Shown here: positions 39,442 to 46,371 of the stretch, in pieces
Numbering within the stretch: position 1 is the stretch's first letter
How the letters are laid out: each line of letters starts with the position of its first letter
Assembly: GCF_010682065.1 (NCBI RefSeq)
Contig: NZ_JAAGWG010000034.1
Location: 1 to 46,371, forward strand
Source: Blastococcus saxobsidens
Lineage (GTDB): Bacteria > Actinomycetota > Actinomycetes > Mycobacteriales > Geodermatophilaceae
DNA: 46,371 nt
Direction of reading: 5' to 3'
The notes under the pieces: model-generated
What the model saw: the letters and a program-made list of their open reading frames with translations, nothing else
Databases searched by the model: none
Told to the model about the DNA's origin: nothing
Position numbers and translations under genes: made by a program

Positions 39442-40269
39442 ATGAGCCGCAACGACGTGCTCGTCACCGCCGATTGGGTCCAGGAGAACCTGGGCACGCC
39501 CGGCATCGTCTTCGTCGAGGTCGACGAGGACACCAGCGCCTACGACGGCGGCCACATCGAAGGCGCCGTCAAGCTGGACTGGAAGCAGGACCTGCAGGAC
39601 CCGCTGCGCCGCGACTACCTCGACAAGACCGCCTTCGAGGCGCTGCTGTCGGCCAAGGGCATCGGCAACGACGACACCGTGGTGCTCTACGGCGGCAACA
39701 ACAACTGGTTCGCCGCCTACGCCTACTGGTACTTCAAGATCTACGGCCACCGCGACGTGAAGCTCATGGACGGCGGCCGCAAGAAGTGGGAGCTGGACGG
39801 ACGCCCGCTGTCGAAGGACACCGTCGACCGGCCCGCCACCCAGTACCAGGCCTCCGAGCCCGACCTCTCCATCCGCGCGTTCCGCGACGAGGTCGTGGCC
39901 GCCATCGGCAGCAAGAACCTCGTCGACGTCCGCTCGCCCGACGAGTTCTCCGGCAAGATCCTCGCCCCGGCGCACCTCCCGCAGGAGCAGTCGCAGCGGG
40001 CCGGTCACGTGCCCACGGCGATCAACATCCCGTGGAGCAAGGCGGCCAACGAGGACGGCACCTTCAAGAGCGACGAGCAGCTGGCCGCGCTGTACGGCGA
40101 GCAGGGCTTCGACGACAGCTTGGAGACCATCGCCTACTGCCGCATCGGCGAGCGCTCCAGCCACACCTGGTTCGTGCTCAGCGAGCTCCTCGGCAAGAAG
40201 AACGTCAAGAACTACGACGGCAGCTGGGTCGAGTACGGCTCGCTGGTCGGCGTCCCGATCGAGAAGTGA
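39442..40269 (+). CDS. Thiosulfate sulfurtransferase (rhodanese), CysA/SseA type
   Basis: Encodes 275 residues with two rhodanese domains. The N-terminal domain is inactive (VVLYGGNNNWFAAYAYWYF in place of an active-site loop). The C-terminal active loop CRIGERS has its Cys at about 233. Transfers sulfane sulfur from thiosulfate to thiols; mycobacterial CysA2/CysA3 are the nearest models (Rv0815c). ATG 39442 has CCGGAGG about 6 nt upstream. It is followed 6 bp later by sseC and preceded by the Cys-rich leader, so it is the likely regulated gene. Confidence 0.95.
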   Translation: MSRNDVLVTADWVQENLGTPGIVFVEVDEDTSAYDGGHIEGAVKLDWKQDLQDPLRRDYLDKTAFEALLSAKGIGNDDTVVLYGGNNNWFAAYAYWYFKIYGHRDVKLMDGGRKKWELDGRPLSKDTVDRPATQYQASEPDLSIRAFRDEVVAAIGSKNLVDVRSPDEFSGKILAPAHLPQEQSQRAGHVPTAINIPWSKAANEDGTFKSDEQLAALYGEQGFDDSLETIAYCRIGERSSHTWFVLSELLGKKNVKNYDGSWVEYGSLVGVPIEK

Positions 40270-40275
40270 GCTGAC

Positions 40276-40569
40276 ATGTGCGGCGCCCCGAAGCAGGGCG
40301 GTTCCCTCGCCGGGATCGACCTGAGCACGCAGACGGTCATCCAGGGAGCGGTGTGGCACGACGGCGCCCCGGTGGCCGGTGCCTACGTCCGGCTGCTGGA
40401 CTCCACCGACGAGTTCACCGCCGAGGTGGTCACCAGCCCGGAGGGCGAGTTCCGGTTCTTCGCCGCCCCCGGCGCCTGGAAGGTCCGCTCGCTGGCCGCC
40501 GTCGGCAAGGGTGAGCGGGTTCTCGACGCCGAGGTCGGGCTGAACGAGACGACCATCGTCATCGACTGA
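40276..40569 (+). CDS. sseC: SseC / DUF1416 family protein
   Basis: Encodes 97 residues of the DUF1416 family, regularly found behind the rhodanese gene in actinobacteria. It begins MCGAPKQGGSLAGIDLST, with an N-terminal CGAPxQ motif whose Cys may be functional. A small beta-sandwich follows (VQGAVWHDGAPVAGAYVRLL in altered form, SPEGEFRFFAAPGAWKVR). Biochemical role unproven; it is thought to accompany sulfurtransferase activity. It ends the operon before two hairpins. Confidence 0.92.
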   Translation: MCGAPKQGGSLAGIDLSTQTVIQGAVWHDGAPVAGAYVRLLDSTDEFTAEVVTSPEGEFRFFAAPGAWKVRSLAAVGKGERVLDAEVGLNETTIVID

Positions 40570-40570
40570 A

Positions 40571-40680
40571 GGACCCCCCTTCCACCCACCCTTCGCAGGC
40601 TCAGGGCGGGGCCCTGAAGGGGGGCCGCTCCATCGGGTGACAGTGCGCCCGTCCCGGCACCGCCGGGGCGGGCGCTGTCG
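40571..40680 (+). terminator. Two terminator hairpins after sseC
   Basis: First: 40574-40582 pairs with 40616-40624 (9 bp), with an inner TCAGGG/CCCTGA hairpin. Second: about 40639-40657 pairs with about 40663-40680, interrupted by a 2-nt bulge and one wobble. Together they fill much of the 208-bp gap between sseC and the convergent SpoIIE-type gene (stop 40778). Confidence 0.65.
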
Positions 40681-40777
40681 CGTCCGCGCCCGGATGCCGA
40701 TCGGCCCGGCGGGGCCGGCCACCGCCCGGCGGAAGCGGCGGCGCCCGGGTCGTCGCGGCCCTCAGTGATCGGTCGGG

Positions 40778-42538
40778 TCAGTCGATGCCCGGCGGGAGCC
40801 GGTTGGGACCTGCCTCCGCGGGGCGCGGGCGGTCCTCCGGAAAGGTGCGGACGGCGACGATCGCGACGTCGTCGGCACCGGCATCGGGCAGCAGCCGGGC
40901 GAGGACGGTGTCCAGCAGCTCCTCCAGCGGGCGCTCGCCCAGGTCGCCCAACGCCTCGGCCAGCCGGGCGGAGCCCTCGTCGAGATCGATGTCCCGCCGC
41001 TCCACCAGGCCGTCGGTGACCAGCAGCAGGGTGTGGTGGTCGGGCAGGTCGGCCACGTGGTCGGAGCGGGGCGCATCCGGGTCGATGCCCAGCATCAGCT
41101 CCGGCCGCGTGGTCAGCTCGGTGACGGTCCCGTCGGGGGCGAGCAGCAGCGGCGGCAGGTGACCGGCGTTGCTCCACCGGAGCAGCCGCATGCCGCTGAC
41201 CGGGACGTCGGGATGGCGCTCGATCCGGGCGATCACGCCGGTCGCCATGGTCGCGACGTCGAGACCCCGGGCGGCGTGCTCCGCCCGCGTGAGCACCGCG
41301 GCCGGGCTGCCGTCGGAGTCGTAGGCGAGCGCCCGCAGCAGCCCACGGAGCTGGCCCATGGCCGCGGCGGCGCTGCTGTCGTGGCCCACGACGTCGCCGA
41401 TGACCAGCACGGTGGCGCCGTCGGGCTGCAGGAACGCGTCGTACCAGTCGCCCCCGACCTGCGCCTCGTGCGCGGCCGGGCGGTACCGCACGGCGATCTG
41501 CAGGTGGTCCGGCGCGGGCGGGGGCGTGAGCAGCGACTGCTGCAGCCGGTCCGACAGCGCCCGCTCGCTGGCCGCGCGCGCGGACAGCTCGGCCAGCTCG
41601 GCGGCCTGCTGCTGCGCGGCCCGGCGCTCGGTGAGGTCGCGGAAGGAGACCACGACGCCGGTCTGCACGCCGTCCTCCAGCGTGGGGACGATGATCATCT
41701 CGACCGGCATGGCGGTGCCGTCGCGCCGCCAGAACGTCTCGTCGTCGGCGACGACGGTGCGACCGGTGCGCAGCGCGCGCCAGACCGGGCACTCCTCCCG
41801 CGGGTAGGGGGAGCCGTCGGGACGGTGGGCGTGGATGAGGCCGTGCTGGTCGTGGCCCAGCTGCTCCTCCGCGGCGAACCCGGTCATCCGGACGGCGGAG
41901 GGGTTGACGAACTCGACCCGCCCCTCGGCGTCGAGGCCGTAGATGCCGTCGGCCACGTTGGCCAGCACCCGCTCGCTGATCGCCAGGGCGCGGCTCAGCT
42001 TCGCCTCGGTCTCCCCGAGGACCTCCAGGTCCCGGGCGCGGGTGGCGGCGATCCGCCGCAGGGCGGAGGCCTCGGCCCCCGCGGCGCGTGCCTCGGCGAC
42101 GGTGCGCTCGCCGTCCAGCCGGTCGGTGATGTCCATGCCGGTGGCCAGCAGGAACTGCGGTCGCGCGCCCTCCCGCACCAGCTGGAGCGTGAAGTCGGCG
42201 ATCCGCCGGCTGCCGTCGGCGAGGAAGAACTCCGTGACCGCGCGGACGGGCTCGCCGCCCGCGGCCACCTCCTGGCACCACTGTCGGATCCGCTCCCGCG
42301 CCGCGGCGCTGCCGGCCCACCACCCGGTGTCCCAGAACTTCCGGCCCAGCTGCTCCGCCCGGTCGAAGCCGCGGCCCTCGACCGCGAGCAGGTTGGCGGT
42401 GAGCAGCCGGCCGTCGAGCTCGCAGACGGCGGCGAACATGAAGCTCGAGTCGTGGAGCACCGAGTACCAGGACGGCGTTCCGGGCAGCGCCTGGCCCGCT
42501 GGGGTCGGCGCCGTCCCCTGGGGGCCGTCCTCGGCCAT
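40778..42538 (-). CDS. PAS-domain PP2C-type serine phosphatase (SpoIIE family)
   Basis: Encodes 586 residues. PAS 1 is at about 25-140 (ending LLATGMDITDRLDGERTV) and PAS 2 at about 185-310 (ADGIYGLDAEGRVEFVNPSA, VVVSFRDLTERRAA). A linker coil leads to a SpoIIE/RsbU phosphatase at about 340-570. Metal motifs are VGGDWYDAF, VIGDVVGHDSSAAAAMGQL and the terminal GADDVAIVAVR. It probably dephosphorylates a STAS-domain anti-sigma antagonist in response to a signal sensed by PAS; no partner gene is adjacent. ATG 42538 has GGGGAG about 11 nt upstream. Confidence 0.92.
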   Translation of the reverse strand: MAEDGPQGTAPTPAGQALPGTPSWYSVLHDSSFMFAAVCELDGRLLTANLLAVEGRGFDRAEQLGRKFWDTGWWAGSAAARERIRQWCQEVAAGGEPVRAVTEFFLADGSRRIADFTLQLVREGARPQFLLATGMDITDRLDGERTVAEARAAGAEASALRRIAATRARDLEVLGETEAKLSRALAISERVLANVADGIYGLDAEGRVEFVNPSAVRMTGFAAEEQLGHDQHGLIHAHRPDGSPYPREECPVWRALRTGRTVVADDETFWRRDGTAMPVEMIIVPTLEDGVQTGVVVSFRDLTERRAAQQQAAELAELSARAASERALSDRLQQSLLTPPPAPDHLQIAVRYRPAAHEAQVGGDWYDAFLQPDGATVLVIGDVVGHDSSAAAAMGQLRGLLRALAYDSDGSPAAVLTRAEHAARGLDVATMATGVIARIERHPDVPVSGMRLLRWSNAGHLPPLLLAPDGTVTELTTRPELMLGIDPDAPRSDHVADLPDHHTLLLVTDGLVERRDIDLDEGSARLAEALGDLGERPLEELLDTVLARLLPDAGADDVAIVAVRTFPEDRPRPAEAGPNRLPPGID

Positions 42539-42675
42539 GTCGATGTCCGCTCCCCCTGGTCCGTGCCGCAGTGCCGCCGCCGCCCATCATCCCGCCTGCC
42601 GGGTACGCCGCACCCGGGGGGTCGACGGTCGCGGCACCGCCGGAGGCATCATGGCCCGGTGGGCTGGCGGCAGGG

Positions 42676-43866
42676 GTGAACACGGCGCAGGACCTTCCGC
42701 CGGGCGTCGCCCGCCCCCACCTGCGCGGGCTCCAGGGCGTCAACCTGGTCAGCTCGCTGGACCGCGCGACGATCGCGCCGATGCTGCTGGTCATCGCGGC
42801 CGACCTCCGGGTGTCGGTGGCCGAGGTGACGCTGGTGGCCAGCGTCTACTACCTCACCTACGGCCTGATGCAGCCGGTGTGGGGCATCGTCGCCGCCCGC
42901 GTGGGCACCGTGCGCACGCTGCGGCTGACCCTCGCCGGCGCGGGGGTCGTGGGACTGGCGTCCGCGCTGGCGCCGGACGTCGTGGCGCTGACCGTCCTGC
43001 GCAGCATCGCCGGCGGGCTGTTCGCGGCGGCCATCCCGTCCACCCTGGTGTACGTCGGCACGCGGGTCCCGGTGGAGCGGCGTCAGCAGCCGCTGGCCGA
43101 CCTCATGGCAGGGGTCGCCGTCGGCATGGCGGCGGGCACGCTCGGGGCCGGGTGGTCGGCCGAGCTGATCAGCTGGCGCTGGGCGTTCGCGGCCACCGCG
43201 GCGGCCGGCGTGGTCCTGGCGGTGCTGCTGCGCACCCTGCCCGAACTGCCGCGGGTGCCCGGGTCCGCCCGGCCCGTCCGCACGCTGGTGTCCGCGGTCC
43301 GCCGGCCGTGGACGGCGCTGGTCCTCGTGCTGGCCTTCGTGGAGGGTGCGGCGCTGACCGGCGTCCTCACCTTCATCGCACCGGGGGTGCAGGAGTCCAT
43401 CACGGGTGGCGCGGGCGTGGCCGGCTCGGTGGTCGCCGCCTACGGGATCTCCGTGCTCCTCTTCACCCGCGTCGTCCGCCCGCTGTCCGGGCGCCTCACG
43501 ACTCCTACCCTGCTGGTCGTCGGCGGGGTCGCCGGCGTGGGCGGCTTCGGGGTCCTCGCCGTCCACCGGGGTCTCGTCGGTGGGCTCGTGGCGTGCGTCC
43601 TCCTCGGCGCGGCCTGGGCCTTCATGCACTCCACGCTCCAGACGTGGGCCACGTCGGTGGCGCCCGAGGCGCGCGCCCAGGTGGTGCCCCTCTTCGCCGC
43701 GTGCCTGTTCCTCGGCGGGTCCACGGGCGCCGCCCTGAGCGCGGGCCCGGCCGACGACGGTCGCTACGCCCTGCTGTTCGGCCTCACCTCCGCCGTGCTG
43801 GTGCCGCTCACCGTGGTCGCCGCCCTCGGCCGCCGTCGCTACCTGCGCACCCGGCCGGGCCGGTGA
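42676..43866 (+). CDS. MFS transporter (12-TM type)
   Basis: Encodes 396 residues from GTG 42676, the start that places TM1 (NLVSSLDRATIAPMLLVIA) near the N-terminus. An earlier in-frame start at 42571 would add a 35-residue Pro-rich stretch next to the divergent SpoIIE-type gene. Typical MFS features are TYGLMQPVWGIVAARVGTVR (motif A-like), LRSIAGGLFAAAIPSTLVYV and GAGWSAELISWRWAFAATA. Substrate unknown. Confidence 0.85.
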   Translation: MNTAQDLPPGVARPHLRGLQGVNLVSSLDRATIAPMLLVIAADLRVSVAEVTLVASVYYLTYGLMQPVWGIVAARVGTVRTLRLTLAGAGVVGLASALAPDVVALTVLRSIAGGLFAAAIPSTLVYVGTRVPVERRQQPLADLMAGVAVGMAAGTLGAGWSAELISWRWAFAATAAAGVVLAVLLRTLPELPRVPGSARPVRTLVSAVRRPWTALVLVLAFVEGAALTGVLTFIAPGVQESITGGAGVAGSVVAAYGISVLLFTRVVRPLSGRLTTPTLLVVGGVAGVGGFGVLAVHRGLVGGLVACVLLGAAWAFMHSTLQTWATSVAPEARAQVVPLFAACLFLGGSTGAALSAGPADDGRYALLFGLTSAVLVPLTVVAALGRRRYLRTRPGR

Positions 43867-43928
43867 CGGCCCCTGCCGACCCGACCTGGGCACCCCGCCG
43901 CGGCGGGGGCGTCACTACGGTGGTTCCC

Positions 43929-44033
43929 ATGGTTTCTGCCTGGGTCCTGGTCACCCTGTCGGCGCTCGCAGCGCTCGGGTCCGGCTACGGCGCGGTCCGC
44001 CTGTCCCGGCGTCCCGAGGGAGGTCGGCGATGA
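43929..44033 (+). CDS. 34-residue single-TM ORF coupled to the nitrobindin-fold gene
   Basis: ATG 43929 to TGA 44031-44033. The product is MVSAWVLVTLSALAALG followed by a basic tail SRRPEGGRR. The stop overlaps the next start as ATGA, and the ribosome site of that gene (GAGGGAGG) lies inside its last codons. Its own ribosome site is weak. Plausible small membrane protein, but short enough to be chance. Confidence 0.45.
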   Translation: MVSAWVLVTLSALAALGSGYGAVRLSRRPEGGRR

Positions 44034-44563
44034 ACGGCGAGACCGAGCTGCCGGTGCCCGACACCTCCGACGTCCGCACCGGCGCCGAGGTCTCCGAGGA
44101 GATCCTCTCGGTGCTGCCGCTGCTGGGTGAGTGGCACGGGGAGGGGCAGGCCGCCGGGACCAGCGGCGACCACCGGTTCGGCCAGTGGATCCGGTTCAGC
44201 CACGACGGCCGGGGCTTCCTGGCCTACGAGTCGCGCACCTGGCGGCTGACCGACGACGGGAAGATCGTCGGCCCGGACGTGCGCGAGTCCGGGTTCTGGC
44301 GGCCCCGCGGGAACGACGACGTCGAGCTGCTGGTGGCCGCACCGGACGGGCTCGTCGAGATCTACGTCGGCACCGCGCGGACGACGACCAGCTGGGAGCT
44401 GACCAGCGACGTCGTCGCCCGCACGCCCGACGCCCCGGAGGTGAGCCGGGCGGTGCGGCTGTACGGCATCGTCGAGGGCGCGCTGATGTACGCCATCGAC
44501 CGCGCCGTCGGCGACGGTCCACTGCGACCGACCATGTCGGCGCGGCTGGAGCGGATCCGATGA
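44030..44563 (+). CDS. Nitrobindin/FABP-like beta-barrel protein
   Basis: Encodes 177 residues of the THAP4/nitrobindin-like beta-barrel family. The N-terminal signature is LLGEWHGEGQ; strand motifs are GQWIRFSHDGRGFLAYESRT, ESGFWRPRGNDDVELLVAAP and LVEIYVGTA. The closing segment ALMYAIDRAVGDGPLRPTM contains no His, whereas haem-binding nitrobindins use a C-terminal His as iron ligand. It may therefore bind a lipid or nothing at all, like the FABP-like Rv0813c of M. tuberculosis, which also lies near sseC. It overlaps both neighbours by 4 bp. Confidence 0.85.
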   Translation: MNGETELPVPDTSDVRTGAEVSEEILSVLPLLGEWHGEGQAAGTSGDHRFGQWIRFSHDGRGFLAYESRTWRLTDDGKIVGPDVRESGFWRPRGNDDVELLVAAPDGLVEIYVGTARTTTSWELTSDVVARTPDAPEVSRAVRLYGIVEGALMYAIDRAVGDGPLRPTMSARLERIR

Positions 44564-46299
44564 CCGCCCCGCCGACCCCGCCGTCGTCTCCCCGCCCCAC
44601 CACCCCGAGACAGGTCGCGGACGGCTACGTCGAGGCCGCCACCGAGCTCGACCCCACCCTGGGCACCGCGCTGGGCACCCGCCCGCGCGCGGACGGGCTG
44701 CCCGACACCAGCCCGGCCGGGCTGGAGGCGGAGGCGCAGCTGGCCCGGGTCACGCTGGCCGAGCTGGACCGCGTGCTCGCCGCCGACCCGTCGCTGGACG
44801 ACGACCCGGTGGAGCGCCGCTGCGCCCGCCTGCTGCGCGAGCGGCTGGGCGCCGAGCTGGCCGCGCACGAGGCGGGGGAGGGCTTCCGGTCGCTGAACAA
44901 CCTGTTCACGCCGATCCACTCGGTCCGCCAGGTGTTCTCCATGATGCCGGCGGCGAGCGAGGAGGACTGGTCCGTCCTGGCCCGCCGGCTGGCCCGCGTG
45001 CCGGAGGCGTACCGCGGCTACCGCGCGACCCTGACCGAGGGCGGCCGCCGCGGCCTGCTGGTGGCGCCGCGGCAGGTGCGCACCGTCGTCGCCCAGCTGG
45101 ACGAGTGGCTGGCCGGCCCGTACTTCGCCGGCTTCGTCGCGGCCGGTCCCGAGGCGCTGCGCGGGGAGCTCGACGCCGCGGCGCAGGCGGCGGACGCGGC
45201 GGTGGCCGAGCTGCGGGACTTCCTGCGCGACGAGTACGCCCCGCTGGCCGAGGGCACGCCGGACGCCGTCGGCCGGGACCGCTACGCCGTCGCCGCGCGG
45301 CGGTGGACCGGCTCCGATCTCGGGGCCGGGACGGGGCTGGAGGAGGCCTACGCGTGGGGCTGGGCCGAGCACCGGCGGATCCTCGCCGAGCAGCGGGTCG
45401 AGGCGGAGAAGGTGCTGCCGGGGGCTGGTTCCCGTCCTGCCGGCCCGATGGAGGCGATGCGCTGGCTCGGCGTCAACGGCCCCGCGGTCGAGGGCGTGGA
45501 GGCGATCCGCGAGCGGCTGCAGCAGATGATGGACGACGCGATCGTCGCGCTGGACGGCACGCACTTCGACCTCGCGGAGCCGGTGAAGCGGGTGGAGGCG
45601 ATGATCGCCCCGCCCGGCAGCGCCGCGGCGCCGTACTACACCCGCCCGGCCCAGGACTTCTCCCGGCCGGGCCGCACCTGGCTGCCGACCCTCGGACGCA
45701 CCCGCTTCCCGCTCTGGGACCTGGTGTCGATCTGGTACCACGAGGGCGTCCCCGGCCACCACCTGCAGCTGGCCCAGTGGGCGCTGGTCTCCGGTGAGCT
45801 CTCCACGTACCAGACGTCGGTGGGCTCGGTCGGCGCCAACGTCGAGGGCTGGGCGCTGTACGCGGAGCGGCTGATGGACGAGCTGGGCTACTTCCCGGAC
45901 CCCGGCGAGCGGCTGGGCTTCCTCGACGCGCAGCAGCTGCGCTCGATCCGGGTCGTCATCGACATCGGCATGCACCTGGAGCTGCCGGTGCCCGACGACG
46001 CCGAGGGCGTGCTGGCCGAGCACCGGGGCCGGCCGTGGACGCCGGAGCTGGCCCGCGCGTTCCTCGGCGAGCACTCCGGCGCCGACGTCGCCTTCCTCGA
46101 CAGCGAGCTGGTGCGCTACCTGGGCATGCCGGGGCAGGCGATCAGCTACAAGCTCGGGGAGCGGGCGTGGCGCGAGGGCCGGGAGGCGGCGCAGCGGGCC
46201 CGCGGCGCGGACTTCGACCTCAAGGCCTGGCACATGGCCGCACTGTCGCAGGGCTCGCTCGGGCTGGACGACCTCGCCGCCGAACTGGCCCGGCTCTAG
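44560..46299 (+). CDS. DUF885 family putative metallopeptidase
   Basis: Encodes 579 residues, the usual length for DUF885. The zinc motif YHEGVPGHHLQLA has His394, Glu395, His400 and His401. The downstream EGWALYAERLMDELG carries a further acidic ligand. The N-terminus is helical and lacks a signal peptide, so it is probably cytoplasmic. The family is predicted to be peptidases; the substrate is unknown. ATG overlaps the previous stop (ATGA). The gene ends 72 bp before the window edge; that tail holds no gene. Confidence 0.92.
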   Translation: MTAPPTPPSSPRPTTPRQVADGYVEAATELDPTLGTALGTRPRADGLPDTSPAGLEAEAQLARVTLAELDRVLAADPSLDDDPVERRCARLLRERLGAELAAHEAGEGFRSLNNLFTPIHSVRQVFSMMPAASEEDWSVLARRLARVPEAYRGYRATLTEGGRRGLLVAPRQVRTVVAQLDEWLAGPYFAGFVAAGPEALRGELDAAAQAADAAVAELRDFLRDEYAPLAEGTPDAVGRDRYAVAARRWTGSDLGAGTGLEEAYAWGWAEHRRILAEQRVEAEKVLPGAGSRPAGPMEAMRWLGVNGPAVEGVEAIRERLQQMMDDAIVALDGTHFDLAEPVKRVEAMIAPPGSAAAPYYTRPAQDFSRPGRTWLPTLGRTRFPLWDLVSIWYHEGVPGHHLQLAQWALVSGELSTYQTSVGSVGANVEGWALYAERLMDELGYFPDPGERLGFLDAQQLRSIRVVIDIGMHLELPVPDDAEGVLAEHRGRPWTPELARAFLGEHSGADVAFLDSELVRYLGMPGQAISYKLGERAWREGREAAQRARGADFDLKAWHMAALSQGSLGLDDLAAELARL

Positions 46300-46371
46300 C
46301 CGGTCGGGCCGGGGGCGGGGCCTAGGGCGTGTCTCCCAATCTCGGGGCCTGCGTGGTCGAGGCTGGGCGGG

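Noticed and set aside
41033..42679. 548-codon plus-strand frame opposite the SpoIIE-type gene
   Set aside because: Shadow frame; the minus strand carries PAS and PP2C motifs.
1..46371. tRNA, rRNA or known riboswitch
   Set aside because: No cloverleaf, rRNA-like or riboswitch core sequence was noticed by eye; a covariance-model scan would be needed to exclude them fully.

Overview
The window is 46.4 kb of very GC-rich chromosomal DNA from an actinobacterium, most likely a member of the Geodermatophilaceae (Blastococcus, Geodermatophilus or Modestobacter type). The class assignment rests on a mycothiol synthase (MshD), a GlnR-type orphan regulator, a GTTCACC-type PHO box before pstS, an LmeA-like DUF2993 protein, a cysteine-rich leaderless leader peptide, many GTG starts and strong GC bias. 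The family-level guess is inference from gene style and repeats. No rRNA, tRNA, CRISPR array, integrase, transposase or prophage gene was recognised. This is core-like chromosome whose unusual content lies in small genes, regulatory DNA, repeats and decayed genes.

Layout. 1-11 kb: a truncated enoyl-CoA isomerase, a decayed patch holding an acyl-CoA dehydrogenase (ACAD) remnant, two acyl-CoA dehydrogenases, a hemerythrin-like protein, a YihY-family membrane protein, two 14-TM-type MFS transporters (one in a marR operon) and a 52-residue membrane peptide. 11-16.4 kb: a giant HrpA helicase, a small HTH protein with a palindrome-rich divergent promoter, an RsbW-like kinase and a small acidic protein. 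16.4-24.2 kb: a P450, then a minus-strand run of two-component genes (response regulator, histidine kinase), thioesterase, cysQ, cysD and cysN. An antisense small membrane gene lies between cysD and cysN.

24.2-29.7 kb: a tandem-repeat block, a siderophore-interacting protein, DUF2945 and DUF2795 proteins, a coiled-coil protein built on 42-bp repeats, a degenerate LCP (LytR-CpsA-Psr) protein and an acetyltransferase. 29.7-35.3 kb: pstS-pstC-pstA-pstB with a PHO box and an intercistronic hairpin, then a small secreted protein and a lipoprotein. 35.3-46.3 kb: glnR-mshD facing a plus-strand cluster (alpha/beta-hydrolase remnant, membrane protein, lmeA-like gene, thioredoxin, Cys-rich leader peptide, rhodanese, sseC), then a SpoIIE-type phosphatase, an MFS transporter, a 34-codon membrane ORF, a nitrobindin-fold protein and a DUF885 protein.

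How the parts fit. Sulfur runs through the window: sulfate activation (cysD, cysN, cysQ), the sulfurtransferase pair cysA/sseC behind a putative cysteine-sensing leader, a thioredoxin and mycothiol synthesis. Nitrogen (GlnR) and phosphate (Pst) control genes lie next to them. The block glnR-mshD / lmeA-thioredoxin-cysA-sseC-FABP-like protein recalls Mycobacterium tuberculosis Rv0813c-Rv0819 (from memory). The most notable signals are the leaderless Cys-rich leader, a 26-bp palindromic repeat present both in-frame in hrpA and between two convergent stop codons, the GTTG-N4-CAAC operator cluster, the core-deleted hydrolase, the LCP protein without its catalytic motifs, and several unrecognised small membrane genes.
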